A DNA stretch of 64,000 bases from contig NZ_CP079203.1 of assembly GCF_019297835.1 (NCBI RefSeq), positions 1,027,001 through 1,091,000 of the forward strand, read 5' to 3'. Made by a program: the position numbers and the translations under genes. The DNA is from Sphingomonas sanguinis. Lineage in GTDB: Bacteria > Pseudomonadota > Alphaproteobacteria > Sphingomonadales > Sphingomonadaceae. Below are positions 24,746 to 33,886 of this stretch, piece after piece (the stretch's first letter is position 1; every line of letters starts with the position of its first letter). The notes under the pieces were generated by a model that worked only from the letters and a program-made list of their open reading frames with translations, was not told the DNA's origin and did no database searches.

Positions 24746-26542
24746 TCAAAACGCCTCCAGTTCCAGCGCCATGGTCGAACGCTTGCCCGACTTGATCGCC
24801 AGGAAGGCCGCCGTCGCCTGCGGCAGGATGCGGTCGAAGAAGAACCCGGCGGTGGCGAGCTTGGCCTTGTAGAAGCCGGCCTCGTCGGTGCCTTCGGCCA
24901 ACCGCTCGGTGGCGATCCGGGCCGACTTCAGGAAGCAATGCCCCATGCCGACCAGACCGAGCAGACGCAGATAGTCGGTCGCGGCGGCGCCCGCTTCCTC
25001 GGGGTCCTTCATGCCCTTTTGCGCGATCATGCCGGTGCTGAGCTGCAAGGCACCAAATGCCTGCTGCATCCCCGCTGCCCAACTGGTGATCGCCTTGTCC
25101 TCATGCTTGGTCAGCGCCTCGACCTGTTCGGACACGGCATGGAAGAAGGGGCGCATATAGCGGCCCATATGCGCAGGCATCTTACGGCCCACAAGGTCGA
25201 GCGCCTGGACGCCGTTGGTGCCCTCGTAGATCTGGGCGATGCGGGCGTCGCGGACGAACTGCTCGATGCCGTGGTCGCGGATATAGCCGTGGCCGCCATG
25301 CACCTGCACCGCCAGATTGGCCGCGTCGAAGGCGAGGTCGGTGAACAGCGCCTTCACGACCGGGGTCAGCAGCGCGACGAAGTCCGCCGCGCGCGACTTG
25401 TCAGCGGGATCGATGGCATGGGCTTCGGCATCCAGACCACGCGCGGCCCATTGCCCCAATGCGCGACACCCTTCGGCATAGGCGCGCATGGTCATCAGCA
25501 TCCGCCGCACGTCCGGGTGGACGATGATCGGATCGGCGGGCAGGTCGGGACGCGCTGCACCGCCCAGCGCCCGGCCCTGCAAGCGGTCCTTGGCGTAGGC
25601 GACGGCCGACTGGTACGCGACCTCGTTGATGCCCAGGCCCTGGATACCGACCGAGACACGCTCGGTGTTCATCATGGTGAACATGGCGGCGAGGCCCTTG
25701 TTCAGCTCGCCCACGACCCAGCCCTTGGAGTCGTTGAACTCCAGCTGGCAGGTGGCCGATGCCTTCAGGCCCATCTTGTGCTCGATCGCCGCGACGCTGA
25801 CGCCATTGGCGGGACCGACCGAGCCGTCATCCTTGGGCAGATATTTCGGCACCAGGAACAGGCTGATCCCCTTCACCCCCTTGGGCGCATCGGGCGTGCG
25901 CGCGAGGACGAGGTGGATAACGTTATCGGTCAGGTCATGGTCGCCCGCCGAGATGAAGATCTTGCCGCCGGTCAGCAGATAGGAACCATCCTCCTGCGGT
26001 TCGGCACGGGTACGCAGCAGACCCAGATCGGTGCCGCAATGCGCCTCGGTCAGGCACATCGTCCCCGACCATTCGCCCGAGATCATCTTGGGCAGGTAGA
26101 AGCTCTTCAGGTCTTCCGAGCCATGGCCCATCAGTGCGGTGGTCGCACCGTGGGTCAGGCCGGGATAGAGGCTGAACGACAGGTTGGTCGCGCAGATCAT
26201 CTCCTCGACCAGCTTGTTCACCGCCTCGGGCAGCCCCTGCCCGCCATATTCGACCGGCGAGGCGAGCGCGGCCCAGCCGCCTTCGCAGAACTGGCTATAG
26301 GCTTCCTTGAAACCGGTCGGCGTGCGGACGACGCCGTTTTCCAGCTTGCACCCTTCGATGTCACCGGTGGCGTTGAGCGGCAGCAGGACCTCCTGCGTGA
26401 CGCGCGCCGCCTCTTCCAGGATGGCGTCGTACAGCTCGGGACCGAATTCGTCCTGCCCCGCGACGGGGCCGAACTCGTCCTCCTTGAACAGCTCGTGGAG
26501 GACGAAACGCATGTCGCGCAGCGGTGCGTTATAGACTTGCAT
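24746..26542 (-). CDS. Acyl-CoA dehydrogenase (long C-terminal-domain type)
   Basis: 598 residues, the size of the FadE-like acyl-CoA dehydrogenases with an extra N-terminal segment and a C-terminal dehydrogenase-associated domain. Visible are an FAD-binding middle part (CLTEAHCGTDLGLLRTRA, GGKIFISAGDHDLTDNV), TERVSVGIQGLGI, and the catalytic region QVHGGHGYIRDHGIEQFVRDARIAQIYEGTNGVQ (about 425-458), where the Glu of YEGTNG is the base. It introduces the 2,3-double bond in acyl-CoA and passes electrons to ETF, which is encoded nearby. It is the third gene of an operon with the thiolase and the fusion enzyme, 18 bases after the latter. Confidence 0.95.
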   Translation of the reverse strand: MQVYNAPLRDMRFVLHELFKEDEFGPVAGQDEFGPELYDAILEEAARVTQEVLLPLNATGDIEGCKLENGVVRTPTGFKEAYSQFCEGGWAALASPVEYGGQGLPEAVNKLVEEMICATNLSFSLYPGLTHGATTALMGHGSEDLKSFYLPKMISGEWSGTMCLTEAHCGTDLGLLRTRAEPQEDGSYLLTGGKIFISAGDHDLTDNVIHLVLARTPDAPKGVKGISLFLVPKYLPKDDGSVGPANGVSVAAIEHKMGLKASATCQLEFNDSKGWVVGELNKGLAAMFTMMNTERVSVGIQGLGINEVAYQSAVAYAKDRLQGRALGGAARPDLPADPIIVHPDVRRMLMTMRAYAEGCRALGQWAARGLDAEAHAIDPADKSRAADFVALLTPVVKALFTDLAFDAANLAVQVHGGHGYIRDHGIEQFVRDARIAQIYEGTNGVQALDLVGRKMPAHMGRYMRPFFHAVSEQVEALTKHEDKAITSWAAGMQQAFGALQLSTGMIAQKGMKDPEEAGAAATDYLRLLGLVGMGHCFLKSARIATERLAEGTDEAGFYKAKLATAGFFFDRILPQATAAFLAIKSGKRSTMALELEAF

Positions 26543-26560
26543 GGGATTATCCTCTCCCGA

Positions 26561-28891
26561 TCAGTTGCGCAGCGGCTTGCCGGTTTCGAGCATATGCTCG
26601 ACCCGCGCCTGGGTCCGCGCATCCTTGACGCTTTCCATGAAGGCGGTGCGTTCCAGCTTGAGCAGCTGTTCCTCGCTCACCTCGTCGATGATATCGGCCT
26701 CGCCGCCGGTGACGATGTTCGCCAGACGGCCCGCGACCACCACGTCGTACGGCGTGGCGACGCCCTTCTTGGCGAAGTCGGCGACCGCGCCGTTGAACGC
26801 GACGCGCCCGGCCGCACCCGGCAGGCGGAAGACCGGCTTTTCAGGCGGTTGATAGCCCTCGACCAGCGACAGCGCCTTCTGCTTGGCATCGGCCAGCAGC
26901 CGGTCGCGGTTCATGGTGATGCCATCGTCCTTGCGGAGATAACCCAGGTCCTTGGCTAAAGCCGCCGAACGCGACACCTGCGCGGTCGAGATCGTCTCGA
27001 ACGCCTTCATGGCGGCGGGCATCGGCCCCTTGGGCATCTTGGGCGACTTGGCGAGACGGTCGATCAGCTCGCCGTTTCCGCCCCAGCCGGGGACCAGACC
27101 GACGCCGGTCTCGACCAGCCCGATATAGCTCTCCGCATGGGCCTGGATCGCATCGGCGTGGAGCAGAATCTCGCACCCGCCGCCCAGCGCCATGCCCGCC
27201 GGCGCGGCGACCACCGGGAAGGGCGCGTATTTCAGTGCCTTGTAGGCCTGCTGCCCCGCGACGACCAGCTTGTCGACCTCACCCCAGGCCGCGATGTTAA
27301 CCGCGAACATGGCAAGGCCAAGATTGGCACCGGCCGAGAAGTTGCTGCCCTCGTTATAGATGACCAGCGCCTTGTATTGGCTCTTCACCAGCGCGATGGT
27401 CTTTTGAAGAAGCGACAGAACCTGCTCGTCGAGCGCGTTCATCTTGCCGGTGAACTCGAACGCGACGACGCCGTCACCGACATCCCATGCCGCTGCCGAA
27501 CCGTTCTTGAGCAAAGGTTCGGAGCGGAGCTTGATGTCCTCGAGCAGCAGCACGCCCTCGGCGCGGACGACATCGGCATAGTCGCCGCCTGCGGTCAGAT
27601 ACTGACGCTTGCCATCGACCACGCGGTAGAAGGGGCGGTCGCCCGCCGTCTCCAACAGCGCGGGCACTGGCTTGCCCTCGGCGCGCAGCCGCTCGGCCAG
27701 TTTGCCCGGACCCATGCGGTCGATCAGCTCGAACGGGCCGAACTTCCAGTTATAGCCCAGCTTCATCGCGTCATCGATCGCGACCACGTCATCCGCCGCC
27801 TCGCCGACCAGCCCGGCGGCATAGGACAGCACCGGGCCCAGCACCGCCCAGGCATAGTCGCCGACCTTGCCCGGCGTCGCGACCAGCGCGGCCAGGTCCT
27901 TTTCGGCGCGGCCCGGCAGCCGTTCCGGCTTCTTTTCCGCGCGATATTCGCCGGTCTTCAGGTCGATCGCCTGCTTGGCCTTGGTGCCGTCGGACTTGCG
28001 GTCGAGGCGGTAGAAACCGCCCTTGCCCTTGCGGCCCGTAAAGCCCTCCGCGATCATCTTATCGACCAGCGGCAACGGACGAATCGTGTCGAAATAGGCG
28101 TCACCCTCCGGCAGGGTCGAGGACAACGACTTGGCGAGCAGCGGCATCAGGTCGATGCCGACCAGATCGATCAGCCCGAAAATGCCGGTCTTGGGCACGC
28201 CCATCGGACGGCCGCCGATCTGGTCGGCCTCCTCGACGGTCAGGCCCTGGTCCATCGCCGCGTTGATCGCGACCGCCAGCCAATAGGTGCCGATACGGTT
28301 GGCGATGAAGCCCGGCGTGTCCTTGGCGCGGACGATCCGCTTGCCCATGCGGTGATCGACGAACTGCTCGACCTTGGCCGCGACGCCGGCATCGGTGTGC
28401 TGCGAGGTCACGATCTCGATCAGCCGCATATAGCGCGGGGGGTTGAAGAAATGGGTGATCAGGAAGTCTTGTTTGAACTGCTCCGACCGCCCCTCGACCA
28501 GATGGCCGAGCGGAATGGTCGAGGTGTTGGACGACACCGCCGTACCGGGCCGCTTCAGCTCTTCCAGCCGGGCGTAAAGCGCCTGCTTGATGTCCAGCCG
28601 CTCGACCACCGCCTCGACGATCCAGTCGCATTCGGCGACGCGTGCCAGGTGATCCTCGATATTGCCGGTTTCCACCAGCTTGGCGGCGGCGGGCGACATG
28701 AAGGGCGCGGGCTCGGTCTTGAGCATCTTGGCGACGGCACCCTTGGCGATGGCGTCGCGATCGGCGCCGTCCTTGGGCACGATGTCGAGCAGCAGGACGG
28801 GCACACCGGCATTGGCGACCTGCGCCGCAATGCCTGCGCCCATCACCCCTGCACCGATCACGCAAACCTTGTTGATCGTGTCAGCCATCAT
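26561..28891 (-). CDS. 3-Hydroxyacyl-CoA dehydrogenase / enoyl-CoA hydratase fusion (FadN-like)
   Basis: 776 residues. The order is dehydrogenase first: NAD-binding VCVIGAGVMGAGIAAQ (about 7-22), 3HCDH active part with SSNTSTIPLGHL and HFFNPPRYMRLIEIV, then the C-terminal dehydrogenase domain, and an enoyl-CoA hydratase (crotonase) domain from about 500 on (NFSAGANLGL, APAGMALGGGCEILLHADAIQAHAESYIGLVETGVGLVPGWGGN). This order is that of FadN-like proteins and opposite to E. coli FadB. It catalyses hydration and NAD-dependent oxidation in beta-oxidation. The start ATG 28891 overlaps the thiolase stop by four bases; the ATG at 28888 is equally possible. Confidence 0.95.
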   Translation of the reverse strand: MMADTINKVCVIGAGVMGAGIAAQVANAGVPVLLLDIVPKDGADRDAIAKGAVAKMLKTEPAPFMSPAAAKLVETGNIEDHLARVAECDWIVEAVVERLDIKQALYARLEELKRPGTAVSSNTSTIPLGHLVEGRSEQFKQDFLITHFFNPPRYMRLIEIVTSQHTDAGVAAKVEQFVDHRMGKRIVRAKDTPGFIANRIGTYWLAVAINAAMDQGLTVEEADQIGGRPMGVPKTGIFGLIDLVGIDLMPLLAKSLSSTLPEGDAYFDTIRPLPLVDKMIAEGFTGRKGKGGFYRLDRKSDGTKAKQAIDLKTGEYRAEKKPERLPGRAEKDLAALVATPGKVGDYAWAVLGPVLSYAAGLVGEAADDVVAIDDAMKLGYNWKFGPFELIDRMGPGKLAERLRAEGKPVPALLETAGDRPFYRVVDGKRQYLTAGGDYADVVRAEGVLLLEDIKLRSEPLLKNGSAAAWDVGDGVVAFEFTGKMNALDEQVLSLLQKTIALVKSQYKALVIYNEGSNFSAGANLGLAMFAVNIAAWGEVDKLVVAGQQAYKALKYAPFPVVAAPAGMALGGGCEILLHADAIQAHAESYIGLVETGVGLVPGWGGNGELIDRLAKSPKMPKGPMPAAMKAFETISTAQVSRSAALAKDLGYLRKDDGITMNRDRLLADAKQKALSLVEGYQPPEKPVFRLPGAAGRVAFNGAVADFAKKGVATPYDVVVAGRLANIVTGGEADIIDEVSEEQLLKLERTAFMESVKDARTQARVEHMLETGKPLRN

Positions 28892-30024
28892 GCACGCTCC
28901 AGCACAGTCGCGATGCCCTGCCCGCCGCCGATGCACTGGGTGGCGAGCGCGTACTGACCACCGTCACGCGCCAGCAGAGCCGCCGCCTTGCCGACGATGC
29001 GCGCGCCGGTCGCGCCCAGCGGATGGCCGATCGCGATCGCGCCGCCGTCCTTGTTGATCGTCTCGTCCTTGAGACCCAGGTCGCGGATGCAGGCGATCGC
29101 CTGGCTGGCAAAGGCTTCGTTGATCTCGACCACGTCGAGGTCGCCCGCCGAGATGCCCGCCCGCTCCAGCGCCTTCTTGGACGAGCCGATCGGGCCGAGG
29201 CCCATCGTCTCGGGCTCGCAACCCGAAATGCCGACCGACTTGATGCGGGCGAGGATCTTCAGGCCGTGGCGATTGGCGAATTCCTCCGAAGTCACCAGCA
29301 CGGCGGCGGCACCATCGGTCAGCGGCGAAGCGGTGCCTGCGGTCACGGTGCCTTCCTTGTCGAAGGCGGGCTTCAGGCCGGACAGCACCTCTTCGGTCGT
29401 GTCGGGGCGGATCAGGCCGTCCTCGGTCACGTCGCCCGCCTTGGTGTGGATCGGAACGATCTCATCGGCCAGACGACCGGCGGCGCGCGCCTCGGCGGCC
29501 TTTTTCTGGCTCGCGACCGCGAACTTTTCCTGCTCGGCGCGGGTGATCTGGTATTTGGTCGCGACATTCTCGGCGGTCTGACCCATGCCCATGTAGGCAC
29601 CCGGCCGCGCGGCGGCGAGCTCGGGGTTGGGCAGCGGGTTGTAGCCGCCCATCGGCACCCGGCTCATCGACTCGATACCGGCGCAGATGAACGCCTCGCC
29701 CGCGCCGATCTGGATCTGGCCCATCGCGATATGGATGGCCGACATGGACGATCCGCAGAAGCGGTTCACCGTCATGCCGCCGACCGACAGCGGCAGGTCC
29801 GCCAGCAAGCCGATGAGACGCGCGACGTTCATGCCCTGCTCGCCCTCGGGAAAGGCGCAGCCCAGGATGATGTCCTCGATCTGCGAGGCGTCGACGCCGG
29901 TCCGTTCGATCAGGCCGCGAATCACCTGCGCGGTCAGGTCATCGGGACGAACCCGTGCGAGCGCGCCCTTGCCAGCCTGGGTGAAGGGAGAGCGGGCATA
30001 GCCTGCGATCACGATGTTGGTCAT
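28888..30024 (-). CDS. Acetyl-CoA C-acyltransferase (thiolase)
   Basis: 378 residues of the degradative thiolase family, which splits 3-ketoacyl-CoA. The three catalytic elements are present: nucleophile Cys in TVNRFCGSSMSAIH (about residue 88), GHPLGATGARI with the active-site His (about 335), and the second Cys in ALATQCIGGGQG (about 365). It is somewhat shorter than the usual 390 residues but otherwise complete. It is the first gene of the operon thiolase, HADH/ECH, acyl-CoA dehydrogenase. Its promoter region is shared with the divergent fadD. Confidence 0.95.
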   Translation of the reverse strand: MTNIVIAGYARSPFTQAGKGALARVRPDDLTAQVIRGLIERTGVDASQIEDIILGCAFPEGEQGMNVARLIGLLADLPLSVGGMTVNRFCGSSMSAIHIAMGQIQIGAGEAFICAGIESMSRVPMGGYNPLPNPELAAARPGAYMGMGQTAENVATKYQITRAEQEKFAVASQKKAAEARAAGRLADEIVPIHTKAGDVTEDGLIRPDTTEEVLSGLKPAFDKEGTVTAGTASPLTDGAAAVLVTSEEFANRHGLKILARIKSVGISGCEPETMGLGPIGSSKKALERAGISAGDLDVVEINEAFASQAIACIRDLGLKDETINKDGGAIAIGHPLGATGARIVGKAAALLARDGGQYALATQCIGGGQGIATVLERA

Positions 30025-30155
30025 CCAATCCTCTCTTTATGGGCTTGCGGCCTAACGTTAAGGTGCGTTACCTACCCTATACGTCAACACAATAAGCAAC
30101 TCGACCGCAATCGACAACCGGGTATGGTCGAAAAAAGATACAGGAGAGTGACACG
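30025..30155. promoter_or_regulatory. Divergent control region between thiolase operon and fadD
   Basis: 131 bases, AT-richer than the flanks. It holds the 8-base palindrome TAACGTTA (30053-30060), a nearby GCGTTACC, and CCCTATACGTC (30075-30085), which is identical to a half-site before the DUF2147-fadL-etfBA operon. The MerR gene downstream of fadD is a candidate regulator; MerR proteins of the LiuR type control acyl-CoA degradation genes. Which site binds what is not shown by the sequence. Confidence 0.5.
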
Positions 30156-31871
30156 ATGACGGCAGGAGCCATCGGAGGAGCCACGACAGGCGGTGTACCG
30201 GGCCAGGCGACGGGCCGCCCTCTGGTCTTCGAGCCGCGATTGCTGACCGACATGTTCGAGACAACGGTACGGCGCCACGGGTCTCGACCCGCCATCGACT
30301 TCATGGGTCGAATCACCCGATACGACGAACTGGGCGCAATGGTCGACAAGGCCGCCGCCGGGCTCCAGGCCTTGGGGGTGAAGAAGGGCACCCGCGTCGC
30401 GCTCTGCCTGCCCAATATCATCTATTACCCCGTCCTCTACTTCGCGACGCTGAAGGCCGGGGGCATCGTCGTCAACGTCAACCCGCTCTATGTCGAACGC
30501 GAGCTGTGCCACCTGCTGGAGGACTCGGGCGCGGAGATCATCGCGACCTGCGACATTCCCGACATCTATGGCCGCGTCTCCCATGTCGCCGAGAAACTCG
30601 GCCTGCGCCATGTCATCTCCTGCCCGGTCGCGGGCGCGCTGCCGACGATCAAGGGACTGGCCTACCGCCTGCTCAAGCGCGCGATGATCGCCGCCCCCGG
30701 CCCCTCGCCGCGCCACCTGACCTTTGCGCAGATGATGAAGCGCAGCGGCGCTTTGACGCCGATCTCGGCGAGGCCCGACGATGTGGCGGTGCTGCAATAT
30801 ACCGGCGGCACCACCGGCAGCCCCAAGGCGGCGATGCTGTCGCACGCCAATCTCGTCGCCAATGCCGATGCCATGGTCATCCATACCGGCGGCGAGGAGA
30901 TGATCGACGAGGAACGCATCTTGGGCGTCCTTCCCCTCTTCCACGTCTTCGCGCTGACCACCGTGCTCAGCTTCGCGATCCGGGTCGGCGCCGAGATGAT
31001 CCTGCTGCCCCGGTTCGAGCTGGACCAGGTGCTCAAGACGATAGCGCGCAGCAAGCCGACCTATTTCCCCGCCGTGCCCACCATCTACAACGCGATTGCG
31101 GGCGTGGCCGAGGCGCGCAAGGTCGACCTGTCAGCGATCAAGGCCTGCATCTCGGGCGGTGCCCCCCTGCCCGCCGAGGTGCGCGTGGCGTTCGAGAACA
31201 CGACCGGCGGCAAGCTGGTCGAAGGTTACGGCCTGTCGGAGGCCTCGCCGATCATCACCTGCAACCCGATCATCGGCGAGAACAAGGGCGGGTCGGCGGG
31301 TCAGCCCTTCCCCGGCACGGTCATCGAGATCCGCGACCGCGACAATCCCGACCGGCTGATGCCACCGGGCGAGGTCGGCGAGATCTGCGCGCGCGGGCCG
31401 CAGGTGATGGCGGGTTACTGGAACAAGCCGACCGAGAGCGAGCAGGTCTTCATCCATGGTGCGCTGCGCACCGGCGATGTCGGCTATCTGGACGAGGACG
31501 GCTATCTGTTCATCGTCGACCGGATCAAGGACGTGATCCTATGCGGCGGCTATAACGTCTATCCGCGCATGATCGAGGAAGCGTTGTACGAGCATCCTGC
31601 GGTTGCAGAAGCCGTCGTCATCGGCATTCCCGACCCTTATCGCGGCCAGTCGCCCAAGGCCTTCGTCAAGCTGGCCGCCGATCACCACGCCACGCCCGAA
31701 GAGCTGCGCGCCTTTTTACAGGACAAGGTCAGCAAGATCGAACTTCCCCGCGAGGTCGAAATCCGCGAAAGCCTGCCCAAGACCTTGATCGGCAAATTGT
31801 CGAAAAAGGAACTGGTTGAGGAAGAATTGGCCAAAGCCGCCGCTGCGGCGGCGCGGCCCGTGGGGGAATAG
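30156..31871 (+). CDS. fadD: Long-chain fatty acid-CoA ligase
   Basis: 571 residues of the ATP-dependent AMP-forming ligase family. P-loop-like motif YTGGTTGSPKAAMLSH (about 211-227), adenine motif GYGLSEASP (about 350), hinge region RTGDVGYLDEDGYLFIVDRIKDVI (about 435-460) with the FadD signature, and the C-terminal lysine in PKTLIGKLSKKEL. It activates fatty acids to acyl-CoA with ATP at the inner membrane, the entry to the beta-oxidation enzymes encoded divergently. GGAGAG lies nine bases before ATG 30156. The MerR gene follows after three bases. Confidence 0.95.
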   Translation: MTAGAIGGATTGGVPGQATGRPLVFEPRLLTDMFETTVRRHGSRPAIDFMGRITRYDELGAMVDKAAAGLQALGVKKGTRVALCLPNIIYYPVLYFATLKAGGIVVNVNPLYVERELCHLLEDSGAEIIATCDIPDIYGRVSHVAEKLGLRHVISCPVAGALPTIKGLAYRLLKRAMIAAPGPSPRHLTFAQMMKRSGALTPISARPDDVAVLQYTGGTTGSPKAAMLSHANLVANADAMVIHTGGEEMIDEERILGVLPLFHVFALTTVLSFAIRVGAEMILLPRFELDQVLKTIARSKPTYFPAVPTIYNAIAGVAEARKVDLSAIKACISGGAPLPAEVRVAFENTTGGKLVEGYGLSEASPIITCNPIIGENKGGSAGQPFPGTVIEIRDRDNPDRLMPPGEVGEICARGPQVMAGYWNKPTESEQVFIHGALRTGDVGYLDEDGYLFIVDRIKDVILCGGYNVYPRMIEEALYEHPAVAEAVVIGIPDPYRGQSPKAFVKLAADHHATPEELRAFLQDKVSKIELPREVEIRESLPKTLIGKLSKKELVEEELAKAAAAAARPVGE

Positions 31872-31874
31872 ACG

Positions 31875-32264
31875 GTGGGGGAAAACGAGGAACTTCGCGG
31901 CATCCAGGATGTCGCGAACAGCTTGGGCGTGACGACGCGCACGCTGCGTTTCTATGAAGATCGCGGACTGATCGAGCCGCGCCGCGTCGGCACCGCGCGC
32001 ATCTATTCCAAGCGCGAGACGGGGCGGATGCAGTTGATCCTGCGCGGCAAGCGACTGGGCTTTTCCCTGCGCGAGATCGAGGAATTCTTGCGGCTGTACG
32101 ATGCCGACCCGCAGCATGTCGAACAGATGCGCGTGTTGGCCGAACGCTGCCGCGAACGGGTCGACGAACTACGCCAGCAGATGACGGCATTGGTCCAGAC
32201 GGTCGACGAACTGGAAACGATCGAACGCGAAGCGCGCGAACGGATCGCGAAAGCGGGGGCCTGA
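31875..32264 (+). CDS. MerR-family transcriptional regulator (LiuR-like)
   Basis: 129 residues. An N-terminal MerR winged helix (about 9-75: GIQDVANSLGVTTRTLRFYEDRGLIEPRRVG, then RIYSKRETGRMQLILRGKRLGFSLREIEEFLRLYD) and a C-terminal coiled-coil dimer helix ending at Ala129. No metal-binding cysteines, so not a metal sensor. MerR proteins of this type next to acyl-CoA genes regulate fatty-acid or branched-chain amino-acid degradation. GTG 31875 is the probable start, with GGGGGAA at the end of fadD as ribosome site, so it is coupled to fadD. It probably controls the shared fadD/thiolase promoter. Confidence 0.9.
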   Translation: MGENEELRGIQDVANSLGVTTRTLRFYEDRGLIEPRRVGTARIYSKRETGRMQLILRGKRLGFSLREIEEFLRLYDADPQHVEQMRVLAERCRERVDELRQQMTALVQTVDELETIEREARERIAKAGA

Positions 32265-32276
32265 CCGCTTCCAATT

Positions 32277-32386
32277 CCTCCCCTGCAAGGGGAGGTGGCA
32301 GTCCGCAGGACTGACGGAGGGGTGTCACCATCGGCGAGGACACCCCTCCACCAGCTTCGCTGGTCCCCCTCCCCTTGCAGGGGAGG
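32277..32386. repeat. Family I multi-hairpin repeat, copy 3 (best preserved)
   Basis: 110 bases made of five successive hairpins: CCTCCCCT-GCA-AGGGGAGG (32277-32295), GTCCGCAGGAC, GGAGGGGTGTC...GACACCCCTCC in the centre, CCAGCTTCGCTGG, and CCTCCCCT-TGC-AGGGGAGG (32368-32386). It fills the gap between the 3' ends of the convergent merR and efflux genes, and could terminate both transcripts. Confidence 0.85.
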
Positions 32387-32399
32387 AAGAATGCCAACC

Positions 32400-33881
32400 T
32401 TATGACTGCGGCGCCCGCCAACCCAGGCCGAGCGCCTTTTGCAGCGCGACGTAATCATTCGTCAGCCCGGCGACCGCCTGCGACAGCGACTGCTGCGCCG
32501 CCACCCGCTGCCGTTCCGCGTCCAGCGTGTCGATCAGCGTGGCCGCCCCCGCCCGATAGCGCTGCTGCATCAGCACCGCCGAGCGATCCGCCGACGCCTT
32601 GGCCCGCGCCAGCGTCGCCACCGTATTCCGCCGCGCCCGGAAGCGCGACAGCGAATCCTCGGCATCGCGCAGTGCCGACAGAACCGCACCGCGATAACGC
32701 GCCTCCGCCTCGTCGCGCGCGCCCTCGGCCTGACCGACCCGCGCATTGGCGCGGCCGAAGTTCAGGACGTTCCACTGAAGCATCGGCGCACCCAGCGTCA
32801 CCAGATTGTCGAGATCGGTCAGCGCGTCGAGCGAGGTGCCGCCGATGCCGATGATGCCCATCAGGTTGAGGCGCGGAAACTTCGCCGCCTCCGCCACGCC
32901 GATCCTGGCAGTCTGTGCCGCCAGATTGCGCTCGGCCGCGCGGATGTCCGGGCGACGCTGGAGCAACGCAGTGGGATCGCCGACCGCCACCTGCGCCGGC
33001 GGCAACGGCACCGGCCCCGCCTGGGCCAGGCGCTGGTCAAGCGTACCGGGTGCCTCGCCGATCAGGATGGCCAGCGCATTGAGATAGGTCTCCACCGAGG
33101 ACGACAGCGGCAGGATCTGCGCATCGGTGCTCTCCACCTGATTGCGCAACCGCTCGACCTCCAGTTGTGAGGCGGTGCCGTTGTTGAACCGCTGGAGCGT
33201 CAGGTTCAGCGTATCGCGCTGCATCTTCGACGCCTCACGCGCCAGGATCAGCCGCTGCTGCGCATCGCGAAGCCCGACATAGGCCTGGGCGACATCGGCG
33301 CTGAGCGAAACCTGTGCATCGGCGACATTGGCCTCCGCCGCCTCGGCGCTGGCGCGCGCGGCCTCGACGGTGCGACGACGGCCGCCGAACAGATCGATCT
33401 CCCAGCTGGCATCGAATCCCAGGTTGAAGAAGTCGACATTGGTGCCGCCGCCAGAGCCGCTCGCCGAACCGCCGGACGCGCCGCCATTGGCGCCGCCCTG
33501 CTCTCCGCCACCGCCGCCGAGGTTGAGTTCGGGCAGATTGGCGTGGAGATAGGTCGCGCTGGCATTCGCATTGGGCGCCTGATTGGCGCGTTCCAGTCGC
33601 AGCGAGGACCGCGCCTGCTTCAGTCGGGCCTGCGCCACCGCGACATTCGGATTGGACGCCAGCGCCCGCTCCTCCAGCCAGTTGAGCATCGGATCGTTCA
33701 GCGTCGTCCACCAGTCGGCGACCGCCGGTGCCGTCGTCGCCAGCGTGGTGTCGGCGCGCGCGAACCCGGCAGGCGGGGTCGCGGCCGAACCGATCGCCTT
33801 GGGCGGCCCGGCATAGTTCGGCCCGACGGTGCAGGCCCCCAGCAGGAGGAGCGGGATGAGGGAAAGCTGCTTGCGCATCAT
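32400..33881 (-). CDS. Efflux outer-membrane lipoprotein (NodT/OprM family)
   Basis: 493 residues. Lipoprotein signal with lipobox LLLLGAC (Cys about residue 17), then the two repeated outer-membrane-efflux domains of TolC/NodT proteins: coiled-coil repeats around 60-270 (NWLEERALASNPNVAVAQARLKQARSSLRLERANQAPN...) and 290-480 (RRPDIRAAERNLAAQTARIGVAEAAKFPRLNL). A Gly/Ser-rich insert (GGGGGEQGGANGGASGGSASGSGGG, about 125-150) in the first domain is unusual. It forms the outer-membrane duct of the EmrAB-like pump encoded directly upstream. ATG 33881 or 33878 could be the start; both follow the emrB stop closely. Confidence 0.92.
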   Translation of the reverse strand: MMRKQLSLIPLLLLGACTVGPNYAGPPKAIGSAATPPAGFARADTTLATTAPAVADWWTTLNDPMLNWLEERALASNPNVAVAQARLKQARSSLRLERANQAPNANASATYLHANLPELNLGGGGGEQGGANGGASGGSASGSGGGTNVDFFNLGFDASWEIDLFGGRRRTVEAARASAEAAEANVADAQVSLSADVAQAYVGLRDAQQRLILAREASKMQRDTLNLTLQRFNNGTASQLEVERLRNQVESTDAQILPLSSSVETYLNALAILIGEAPGTLDQRLAQAGPVPLPPAQVAVGDPTALLQRRPDIRAAERNLAAQTARIGVAEAAKFPRLNLMGIIGIGGTSLDALTDLDNLVTLGAPMLQWNVLNFGRANARVGQAEGARDEAEARYRGAVLSALRDAEDSLSRFRARRNTVATLARAKASADRSAVLMQQRYRAGAATLIDTLDAERQRVAAQQSLSQAVAGLTNDYVALQKALGLGWRAPQS

Positions 33882-33886
33882 GGGTC

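Noticed and set aside
24938..28957. Long plus-strand frames opposite the acyl-CoA dehydrogenase and HADH/ECH genes
   Set aside because: Antisense shadows of well-conserved beta-oxidation genes; composition dominated by Arg, Gln, His and Asp.
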